This document shows positions 48,201 through 60,200 of a stretch of 64,000 nucleotides of DNA, piece after piece. Origin of the DNA: Bostrychus sinensis (Eukaryota; Chordata; Actinopteri; Gobiiformes; Eleotridae); NCBI GenBank assembly GCA_020698575.1, contig CM036252.1, positions 11,542,492 to 11,606,491 of the forward strand, written 5' to 3'. Made by a program: the position numbers and the translations under genes. The first letter of the stretch is position 1; each line of letters begins with the position of its first letter. The notes under the pieces are model-generated. The model searched no databases. It had not been told where the DNA came from and saw nothing but the letters and a program-made list of their open reading frames with translations.

Positions 48201-51200
48201 TCGACTCTGCGCAGACATCTCAGGTCTTTGCCATTGACTTTGAATTCCTCTCCCCCCAAAAGTGGAACAAGATAATAAGGACCATTATCCACATAAAAAC
48301 ATACAATTATTTTACTCGTAAATACAGGATTTTTTTCTCTCATAAAAACAGAATTAACTTTACTCATAAAATCAAAACTTTTCTCATAAAAACAGAACTT
48401 TTCTCATAAAAACAGAACTAACTTTGCTCATTAAAACAGAAACTTTTTTTTTCAGGTGAAATACACTTCCGTACAAAATCATATAAAGTTGTGTAGACTA
48501 AAATTCAAAGATCATTAGACCTCCCAAAATTGGTTATGATTGTATAAAATAAAAAGCATAATTTCAGGACTTTAACAAAGTCATTCATGATAAACATAAA
48601 TGACATAAATAAATATATACGCAACCTGCAAAGTCATTTGAGATCATACAAGGTAAATGGTTTACACAACAACAACAAACAAAGTTAACAAATCATTATT
48701 CTGTAATACCTTCCCAACACTGATTTAAAAACAAAGGCAAATGTTCTGGAGATGCATTAAGAGAGCATTTTGGAACAAATGAATTGAAATCATGGAGCGA
48801 ATAGAAACAGGGAGGACGTTCCAGTCGTAAGAACGCACATTTCACTGTTAACTCTGGGAACAACAGAGAAGATCTGGTCATTATGAAGTGAGCTATAAGG
48901 CAATAAATACTTCTTTAAATAATTTGGATAGTTAAGGTAAAAGACTTCAACTCCTCCACTTGACGCAGGAACTCTCCTCCAACCTGGAAAAGACAAGGAC
49001 CACCTTTTTCCAGTCAAAAACCTCAGACTTAGAGCCCAGTCCCAGTAAACGCTGAAGATCCTGATTCGATAACTTGCTGGCAAATTCTGACTTTCTCCAC
49101 AAACATTTACATATTTTATTCATTACTTGTGTACTTTTCTAAGCTAAGTCTCTGCTGTTTTCCTCTGTTTTTACTTCAGGTCCATTAAAGCCGGAGGTCA
49201 CTGTCTCGTACCTCGCTGTGTCGCTCATTTTCTTCAACAGTGGGCTGTCTCTGAAGACTGAGGTGAGGCTCGAGTCGCGGGTAACAAACGTAATGACAAT
49301 AACACAGTGTAATTATCTCTAAATGCCGTCACCTCTGTCCACAGTGGTTACAAAATATCTCGTTATTTTCCACGTGAGTCACCATTTTCAAAATCCCTTT
49401 TTATCCAACCACACTTCAATAACATGTCTTAAGATATCGGTGCTTCTCAAACTGTGGCACAGAGGCTTTTTCAGTGGTAGTAGAATTTATTTTAAAGAAA
49501 GATGTAGCCCATTAAATAGATAATTACAGACTGGTTTAGTTCAAGTTTAGTCCTGGGTTAAATCCTGGTTTTGTTGGTTATAGTCCTGCTGTAGGTGGCG
49601 AGCTTAGTCCAGGTTTAGGCCCAGTTTAGTCCTTTTCTGTGTATTCCCAGTCTAGTCCTGCTGCTTTTGTTCTGTTTTAGGCCCAGTTTAGTCCTGGTTC
49701 CTTGAGTTTAATCCAGCCACAGGGGGTCACAAACCAGTGTTTTTGTTTTTTTTGCCAGTCCCATGTCTGGATAAATGGTGGCAGGACGGCCAGTCAGACT
49801 AAAAACCTTGTCAAACATCTGTGAATCACTGCAGGCTATGAGGCAGATGATTAAAGGTCCTCTATTCTGCTAAATGAACTTTTTAACTATGTTATAATGT
49901 TGTTTCCACCTCAAAAACAGACCTGGAGTAGTATTTTGTTTCATTCACATATTTGAGTAATCCTGTTTGCTGAGGCCGTCAACTTCTACAGATCTTGAAA
50001 CGCTCGGTCTCACAGCTCTACATAAACATGAAGCCAGGAAGTGCTCCTGCGCGTTTCTAACGCACATACACCATCACCCGACTCATTCTGATCATTTCAG
50101 CCTTAAACAAAGTAACAGCTCTCCAAAAGAAGACATTTTCTATGCATTTACTGTATTTTCTAGTCGCACTAGCCAAAAAATGCATAATGAAGAAGAAAAA
50201 AACGTATATAAGTTGCACTGGACTATAAGTCGCATTTTTTGGGGTAAATTTATTTTACAAAATCTGACACCAAGAACAGACATTTCATCTTGAAAGACAA
50301 GTTATAGTAATAATAGAATAGAGAACAACAGCTGAATAGGTGTGCGGTTTGCTAACGTAACACATTGATGGTTATTCAGCTACATGAAGCATAAACAACG
50401 AACTGAACAGGTGTCTCGTATGTTAACGTAATATATTAACAGTTATTCACATAACTATAGCATAAAGAACATAATATAACAAGTTCACCAAACTCACCAT
50501 CTCACTCCTAATCACTAAATCCTTTAAATTCTTCATCCTCGGTGTCGCTTCTGAACAACTCCGCCAACTCCGGAGGTAGACGAAGCGCCGCTTCCTCCTC
50601 TGCGTGGCTGTCGTCAGACTCAGCATCAGTTCCATTTCCAATTATTCCGCTCTTTCTCAGTTGTCTTTATAGCCTAAGTTGTTAGTGGTAATGTTTACAT
50701 TTTAAATTGTCAGTGGTACAGGTGCAGCAGATGCTGGGACACAAGCCTAGAGCGCCCTCTAACCAACACCTGAAATATTTTAATATATAAGTCACACCTG
50801 AGTATACGTCGCACCCCGAGCCAGACGATGGAAAAAAGTGTGACTTATAGTCCAGAAAATACGGTACATTATTTTAAGTTATAAAACATGAAATACTAAT
50901 GCAAAGGTGTCCAAAATTATTTCAAAAAGCCTGAAAAAAGCAGAATATGGGACCTGTAAAGATTTTTCAAGGTGACAAAAAGATCCCGGGACGTCCTGGA
51001 GTGTCCTTCTCAGTCTCCAGATTTAAATCCTATTAAACTCTTAATGGTGGGAATTAAAGAAGGCAGCTGCAGCACAGAGGCCATCAAACATCACTGAGCT
51101 ATAGAGGCGTATATGTTCACAAAGACCCAAATTTGTCAGAAGTAATAAAAGTTAAAGGATGCACCACAAAGCCCTGAAGCTAAGGGCTGAATAATAATGC

Positions 51201-54200
51201 TGTCCTTTTGTTGTTTAATGAGTTTTTTGCTCTTTATTCTCCTTATCTTTCGCGCTGGACATTTCTGATTGCAGCGGTTGATCTTGGGTGTGTTTGCAGG
51301 AGCTGACCAGTGCGCTGTTACACGTCCGTCTGCACCTCTTCGTCCAGTCCTTCACGCTCGTGTTCTTCCCGCTGTCCGTGTGGCTCCTGCTCCAAGTGCT
51401 GGCCCTCACCGACATCGACCAGTGGCTGCTCAGAGGGTAGGCCTGTGTCAATGTGTGTCTTTATGCAGGGCTGTACAGTGTCGGGGGCCCGGGACACAAA
51501 GGGCCACATTCAGAGCAGAGGCCTCGTCCGTTACAGTGAACCCGGCGGGATTCAGTTTGTATTTATTCAGTTTAAAGCAGGCTTTTCACAGTGGGCTGCA
51601 CAGTATTGGATAAATAAGAGATTTGCAAAAACCAGGACTAAACTGGGTCTAAACCAGGACTAAACTAGACCTAAATCATGTCTAAACTGGGTCTAAACCA
51701 GGACTAAACTAGACCTAAATCATGTCTAAACTGGGTCGAAATCAGGTCTAAACTAGGTCTTAACCATATCAAAACTAGACCTAAACCAGGTCTAAACCAG
51801 GACTAAACTAGACCTAAATCATGTCTAAACTGGGTCTAAACCAGGACTAAATCATGTCTAAACTGGGTCGAAATCAGGTCTAAACTAGGTCTTAACCATA
51901 TCAAAACTAGACCTAAACCAGGTCTAAATCAGGACTAAATTAGGACTACACCAGATCTAAACCAGGACTTCCTACACCGGCTCTAAATCAGGACTACACC
52001 GGCTCTAAATCAGGACTACACCGGCTCTAAATCAGGACTACACCGGCTCTAAATCAGGACTACACCAGATCTAAACTAGAACTAAACCAGGACAAAACCA
52101 TGTCCAAACCAGGTATAAACCTGGACTAAACAATGGCTAAACCCGGTCTAAACCAGGACTGCTCAATATCTAAATCAGGACTACACCAGATCTAAACTGG
52201 GTCTAAACCAGGACTAAACTAGACCTAAATCATGTCTAAACTGGGTCTAAATCATGTCTAAACTGGGTCGAAATCGTGTCTAAACTGGGTCGAAATCAGG
52301 TCTAAACTAGGTCTTAACCATATCAAAACTAGACCTAAACCAGGTCTAAATCAGGACTAAATTAGGACTACACCAGATCTAAACCAGGACTTCCTACACC
52401 GGCTCTAAATCAGGACTACACCGGCTCTAAATCAGGACTACACCAGATCTAAACTAGAACTAAACCAGGACAAAACCATGTCCAAACCAGGTATAAACCT
52501 GGACTAAACAATGGCTAAACCCGGTCTAAACCAGGACTGCTCAATATCTAAATCAGGACTACACCAGATCTAAACTGGGTCTAAACCAGGACTAAACTAG
52601 ACCTAAATCATGTCTAAACTGGGTCTAAACCAGGACTAAATCATGTCTAAACTGGGTCGAAATCATGTCTAAACTGGGTCGAAATCAGGTCTAAACTAGG
52701 TCTTAACCATATCAAAACTAGACCTAAACCAGGTCTAAACCACGACTAAATTAGGACTACACCAGATCTAAACCAGGACTTCCTACACCGGATCTAAATC
52801 AAGACTACACCAGATCTAAACTAGAACTAAACCAGGACAAAACCATGTCCAAACCAGGTATAAACCTGGACTAAACAATGGCTAAACCCGGTCTAAACCA
52901 GGACTGCTCAATATCTAAATCAGGACTACACCAGATCTAAACTAGGTCTAAACCAGGACTAAATTAAGACAAAACCAGGGCTAAAGCAAGGCTAAATTGG
53001 GTCTAAACGAAGACTAAAGCAGGTCTGACTCAGGACTAAACCAGCTCTAAACTAGGAATGAATTATGAGTAAACCAGGATTAAACTAGGACTAAATTATG
53101 ACTAAACCAGGTCTAAATCAGGACTAAACCTACCAGGTCTAAATTAGGACAAAACCAGGCCTAAAGGTCTAATGGAAACTTTAAAACGTGCCTTGTTCTG
53201 ACAAAACGTTTTAATAACCACATAATAAAGGCCTTTATTTTATGAATTATATCAGTGCAAAAACTCTAAATTAATAAATACAAATATAAATCTACTGTTT
53301 ATAAAATATAGTCTTGGCAGAGTCAGTGTACTCTCCACTAGATGGCGCTTTAGCCCTAACAATGACCCTTTCTTTAACCTCTGACTGCAGGTTGCAGACG
53401 GTGAGCTGCATGCCTCCTCCTGTGTCCTCTGCAGTGATTCTGACCAAAGCGGTCGGAGGAAACGAGGTGAAACTCTTCAAACATGTGATTTTAATATTTC
53501 ATGAGTGAACTGTGCTGACTCCAGGCTTTTACTTTACAGGCGGCGGCCATCTTTAACTCAGCCTTTGGGAGCTTCCTGGTAAGAGCTGTGTTATGTTATT
53601 CAGTGGTTTATAGGGCTAAACTGGGGCTAAACTGGGGCTAAACTGGGGCTAAACTGGGACTAAACTGGGGCTAAACTGGGACTAAACCAGGGATAAAACC
53701 CAGAGCTAAACCAGGACTAAACCAGGACTAAACCAGGACTAAACCAGGACTAAACCAGGACTAAACCAGGACTAAACCAGGACTAAACCAGGACTAAACC
53801 AGGGATATAAACCAGGACTAAACCAGGACTAAACCAGGACTAAACCAGGGATATAAACCAGGACTAAACCAGGACTAAACCAGGACTAAACCAGGACTAA
53901 ACCAGGACTAAACCAGGGATACAACCCAGAGCTAAACCAGGACTAAACCAGGACTAAACCAGGACTAAACCAGGACTAAACCAGGACTAAACCAGGACTA
54001 AACCAGGACTAAACCAGGACTAAACCAGAGCTAAACCAGGACTAAACCAGAGCTAAACCAGAGCTAAACCAGAGCTAAACCAGGGTTAAACCAGGGTTAA
54101 ACCAGAGCTAAACCAGAGCTAAACCAGGACTAAACCAGAGCTAAACCAGGGCTAAACCAGGGCTAAACCAGGGCTAAACCAGAGCTAAACCAGAGCTAAA

Positions 54201-57200
54201 CCAGAGCTAAACCAGAGCTAAACCAGGACTAAACCAGAGCTAAACCAGAGCTAAACCAGGGCTAAACCAGAGCTAAACCAGGGCTAAACCAGAGCTAAAC
54301 CAGAGCTAAACCAGAGCTAAACCAGAGCTAAACCAGAGCTAAAACCGGGAGCTAAACCAGGACTAAACCAGAGCTAAACTAGGGCTAAACCAGAGCTAAA
54401 CTAGGGCTAAACCAGAGCTAAACTAGGGTTAAACCAGAGCTAAACTAGGGCTAAACCAGGACTAAACCAGAGCTAAACCAGAGCTAAACCAGAGCTAAAC
54501 CAGAGCTAAACCAGGACTAAACCAGAGCTAAACCAGAGCTAAACCAGAGCTAAACCAGGACTAAACCAGGGATAAAACCGGGAGCTAAACCGGGAGCTAA
54601 ACCAGGACTAAACCAGGACTAAACCAGGGCTAAACCAGAGCTAAACTAGGGCTAAACTAGGGCTAAACCAGAGCTAAACCAGAGCTAAACCAGAGCTAAA
54701 CCAGGACTAAACCAGGGCTAAACCAGGGCTAAACCAGGGCTAAACCAGGACTAAACCAGAACTAAACCAGGGCTAAACCAGAGCTAAACCAGAGCTAAAC
54801 CAGAGCTAAACCAGAGCTAAACCAGGGCTAAACCAGGGCTAAACCAGGACTAAACCAGGACTAAACCAGAGCTAAACCAGGACTAAACCAGGACTAAACC
54901 AGGGATAAACCAGGGATAAACCAGGGCTAAACCAGGGCTAAACCAGGGCTAAACCAGGGCTAAACCAGAGCTAAACCAGGGCTAAACCAGGGCTAAACTA
55001 GGGCTAAACCAGGGCTAAACCAGGGCTAAACCAGGGCTAAACCAGAGCTAAACCAGAGCTAAACCAGGGATAAACCAGAGCTAAACCAGGGCTAAACTAG
55101 GGCTAAACTAGGGCTAAACCAGGGCTAAACCAGAGCTAAACCAGGGCTAAACCAGGGCTAAACCAGGACTAAACCAGGTGATGTAATATTGACTTTACAT
55201 TACACATTTAAAAAGGAACAACAAAATATCACAAAGAAATATTAGTGTTAAAGGCCTGATATTTAGATTTTTTTCTGTATTTTTGTGCATTTTATTTTAT
55301 TATAAGCAAAAGATATGTATTGACCAAAAAACAAAAAATATTTTGTTTTAAATTATGCAGAAACAATTGTCCAAATTGTACAATGTGTCCAAACAGTGCT
55401 AATATTACAAAAAAGTAGAGTAACCACAAAAACAAAATATATTTATTGAAGAAATGTTATCATTCAAATGCATTCAAATTCATTCATTCCTGATTTTTTA
55501 ATGCAGCAGTGGAGTTCTTTCATCTGTATGAGAGTTTTAAACTAAAACCCTGTTTCAGAGTAGTGCGGATAATTCCTTAGTGTAAAGTTCATTATTGTTC
55601 TGTTGTTGATGATGCTGGCATTAAATTTCACTGTAGGATTAAAAAGTCTTGAAAAGGTCTTAAATTTCTTTCTTTTTTTTCTTTTTTTTTTTTTCAGGTA
55701 AAAAAAAAACAAAAAAATTATATATAAAAAAAAAGGAGAATAAATTAAATTTAATAAATAAAATAATGCAGAAAAAGTTAAATTAAATAAATACAATTAT
55801 AATAATGGCAAAACCAACAGTAGAGAAAAGTAGCTGAACAGAACACATAAGTAACTACAGACTAAGGTCTTAAATTTCACAAGACACACCTGGAGCCACC
55901 CTGAATACAGTTTAAAAAGAATAATGCGCTGCAACCTCATGTGAACCAAGAATAATGACGTATTATTTCATTTTCCTGTGACCTGTAAAATCACAATTGA
56001 ATAAAAATATACACATTTTTGAATTGTGTTAATTTTATTTCTCTGTTTGTGATTCCTTTCAGGGCATCGTTGTCACACCAGTGCTGCTGCTGTTATTTGT
56101 AAGTTGTGTCTGTTTTTTTGAAATAGTTAGTCTTGTCAGTATTATTAGGATGGAAAGAAAGACACTTAAATGGTTGAAAGTCCTTATTATGATTAAAAGG
56201 TTTTGTGCATGAATCTGTTTTTTGTTGTTGCAGTTGGGCTCGTCGTCCTCCGTCCCGTTCTCTTCCATTTTCTCGCAGCTCTTCATGACTGTGGTGGTGC
56301 CGCTCATCTTCGGGCAGGTACAGCTTCACTTAACCCTCGAGCTTCCCACACGTTTTTAACACAAAACAATATACAAGTCATCTGCTGTGTTCCAAACAAT
56401 ACTGTAACAGAGGGCATTTTGATATTTAAAGGGGGTATATTCTGCTTTTATTCATATTTTTAAACAAATCTTGGTCTCCTCTAGAACAGCAGCACGTTTT
56501 ACAAACTTTAAAAACATTATGTGACTAAAAGTAAACATTTGTTATAAGTAAGTGCCATAAGGAAAAAGGAGAAGAGACCAGCAGAGGGTTGCCATGTTTT
56601 GAACATAATTTAAAGAATAAAAGGAACTTCACTTCCTTAAACTTTTTGTATGCTGCCATTTTACTATGAAAACACAACTCCAGGTATGTTTTTGATGAGG
56701 GAACATTATAAAATAGGGGTGTAATGATACAGTAATTATATTGATGTATTGAGTTTTTTTCCTACGACACAACTGCATTGATACACATGACCTGGTATCA
56801 AAGTTGTTTTCTAGGAAGTGTATATCGATACACATGGAATATCGGTTGATAATATCAAAATTAGAAATTTGCATGTTAAAATAAAACCAGATATGGCTTT
56901 TTGAGTGTAATTTTTGTGTTTTTAATGAAATAAAATCTTATATTCAACTTTTCTTTGCTCTCTGTCTGCTGGACATAATCAATCACAGCTGTGATGCTAC
57001 ATTTGAGAGTAAACTTTTATGATTTTTGGAAAAAAGTTGCTGTATCAATTATTGATATGAACGCTTGCAGGGTATCGTATCAAATTGTATTGTTCCAAAT
57101 TACTCAATATCGTTCTTGAATTGTATCGAAACAGTTCTAATTGATACAAATCGTATCGTGGCAAAAAGGTATCATTACACCCATATTATAAAAGAGAGGG

Positions 57201-60200
57201 AGGAAAAAGTATTTTGCATAATATAGCCCCTTTAAGATCATCATAGCTCATAAAAGCCTACAAGTATTTGTGTTTTTTTTTATTCACCTTGTTAATCGTA
57301 TTTGCATTAATGGAGTCTATTAAATTAGCAACTAATCACACGTTCTTTAACGTCTTCTTGTGTTTGTATTTGTGTTTATATTTGTGTTTATATTTGTGTT
57401 TGTGTTTATATTTATGTTTGTGTGTATTGTAGGTGTGTTTGTGTTTATATTTGTTTATATTTGTGTTTGTGTGTGTATTGTAGGTGTGTTTGTGTTTGTG
57501 TTTATATTTGTTTATGTTTGTGTTTGTGTGTGTTGTAGGTGTGTTTGTGTTTATATTTGTTTATATTTATGTTTGTGTGTGTTGTAGGTGTGTTTGTGTT
57601 AGTGTTTATATTTATGTTTGTGTGTATTGTAGGTGTGTTTGTGTTTATATTTATGTTTGTGTGTGTTGTAGGTGTGTTTGTGTTTATATTTGTTTATATT
57701 TATGTTTGTGTGTGTTGTAGGTGTGTTTGTGTTAGTGTTTATATTTATGTTTGTGTGTGTTGTAGGTGTGTTTGTGTTTATATTTGTTTATATTTATGTT
57801 TGTGTGTGTTGTAGGTGTGTTTGTGTTTATATTTATGTTTGTGTGTGTTGTAGGTGTGTTTGTGTTTATATTTGTTTATATTTATGTTTGTGTGTGTTGT
57901 AGGTGTGTTTGTGTTAGTGTTTATATTTATGTTTGTGTGTATTGTAGGTGTGTTTGTGTTTATATTTATGTTTGTGTGTGTTGTAGGTGTGTTTGTGTTT
58001 ATATTTGTTTATATTTATGTTTGTGTGTGTTGTAGGTGTGTTTGTGTTAGTGTTTATGTTTATGTTTGTGTGTATTGTAGGTGTGTTTATATTTGTGTTT
58101 GTGTTTATGTTTGTGTTTGTGTGTGTTGTAGGTGTGTTTGTGTTAGTGTTTATGTTTATGTTTGTGTGTATTGTAGGTGTGTTTATATTTGTGTTTGTGT
58201 TTATGTTTGTGTTTATGTTTGTGTTTGTGTGTTGTAGGTGTGTCGGCGCTTCCTCCGTGAGTTCCTGGATCGCAGGAAGCCTCCCTTTGGTGCCATCAGT
58301 TCGTGTGTGCTGCTGATGATCATCTACACAACCTTCTGTGACACCTTCAGTAACCCTCACATCGAGCTGGACCCCACCAGCCTGCTGCTCGTCGTACTCA
58401 TCAGTCAGTACTACAGTACTACTACTGCAGTACTACAATACTACTGCAACACTACTACACTACTACTGCAGTACTACTACACTACTACTGCAGTACTACA
58501 ATACTACTGCAGTACTACTACACTACTACTGCAGTACTACAATACTACTGCAGTACTACTACACTACCACTACAATACTACTACAATCCAGTGTTTACTT
58601 TTTGACATTGATATAAACATGTTAATTATCTGTACCAGTAGTTTTCAGATGGTTTGTCTGTTGGCTCCAGGAAGCACTGAACAATCAACAAGAACTCTAC
58701 CAGTGTTCATTTTGTTGACAAATATATTTCGTCATAGTTTTCATCAACAACATATTTTTGCGGCCAAAAACGAAACGAAAACTAAATAAAAAGTAATCAA
58801 TGAGGACTAAAACTACATCTATTGCACTGACATTTTCATCAACGAATAATGGAGCACCAGAAACACGGCTCCACCTCTGCAGACCCTGGTCCCTCTCTCT
58901 ACTCCATCTCCAGGTTTCATTTCGCTTCGGATAAATGCGTTGTTTCGTGACCCCGCCCCTCTCCTGTCACCCCTCCCTGTGCGTCTTTCCTCCTCTCCAT
59001 TACTCACAGGTTAGAAACGCAAACTCTGAGCTAAACTTAAACAGAATCAGATTTAAACTAACTCCACGCTGTGTCCAACAAAGGACAGAGCGATACGGAC
59101 AGCAGTTAGCTTCATAAAGTAGCAAAGCTGTTGTATTTGTCCCGAGAAGCTGCTGATGCCTGGAGAGGCTGCAGTGTGTGTGTAAAGTTACTGATGCATC
59201 CCCAGTTCTGGGTCTGTGCACCGGAGTAATTATAACAGACAAGGCAAGTTTATTTGTACAGCACAATTCATACACAGAGCAATTCAAAGTGCTTTACAGA
59301 AAGAAAAAAAAAAAGGCAAATTTAAAAGTACAAAACACAATTAAAACAATAAAATCAAATTTAAAGAGTATAATTAAGAATCAATTTAAAATTAAATTAA
59401 AAGAGAAGAATGCAGATAAAACACTTTCTAATACAGCTGAGTGTTTACCTGCTGTTTGCTGCTGACCGTCATAAAACAATCTGTTCAGTTTTATGCCAAA
59501 GCAATGTTGCCTGGAGATTCCAGACTCACCGCTGTACCAGTGGATGAGTCTGGTCGCCATAGAATCAATTCGATTTCTAGGGCGGAGCAAACGGACAGCG
59601 GAGTAAGCCGATCAGAAAATGGCGGACGTGACGTTAACAAAGCGACAAGAAAGTAAGCAACGCGAAAACTTTTTTTTTTTTAAATAAAGGCTTCTAGTGC
59701 TGCAAGCTGCTGTGGTTTTAATGACTCCATATGTTTTTGGTCATTTAAAACGGAATTTACCGCTGAATGAAACAAACTCGGCTCCTCAGTGCGCCATCTT
59801 GATTGTTGTTGTTGCGGACGCTGCTCGCGAAGAACACGTGACTTAAATAAACCAATCAAAATGCACGGTACGGTTGGGATTTGAGTAAACCACTGCGGAC
59901 GGCGGGGTGACCAGACTGATATTCCTCTGTAGAATAATACAGAGACATATCAGTCTGGATTTTCCAGGCAAAAAGCAATGACCATATAAAATGCAAAATG
60001 TTGTATGGTGCTTGACGTAGACCACTACCATAATAAAACATTTATATATATATTTAAATAAAACACAAATACATATTTTAGTCGATGAAATCTATTGTAG
60101 TTTTAGTCGACTAAAACTAAAAAGAATTACATGACTAAATCTTGACTAAAACTAAATAGCATTTTAGTCAAAGGACTAAAACTAAATTAAAATTTGTTGT

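Noticed and set aside
57360..58316. Val/Cys/Leu/Phe-rich hydrophobic ORFs as membrane proteins
   Set aside because: They are translations of the TGTGTTTATATTT-type array in slc10a7 intron 7, in several overlapping frames at once.
58238..58789. 183-codon ORF as an extended exon
   Set aside because: Only 58238-58403 is coding (matches slc10a7 and joins exon 9 in phase); the rest reads into a tandem array and transposon.
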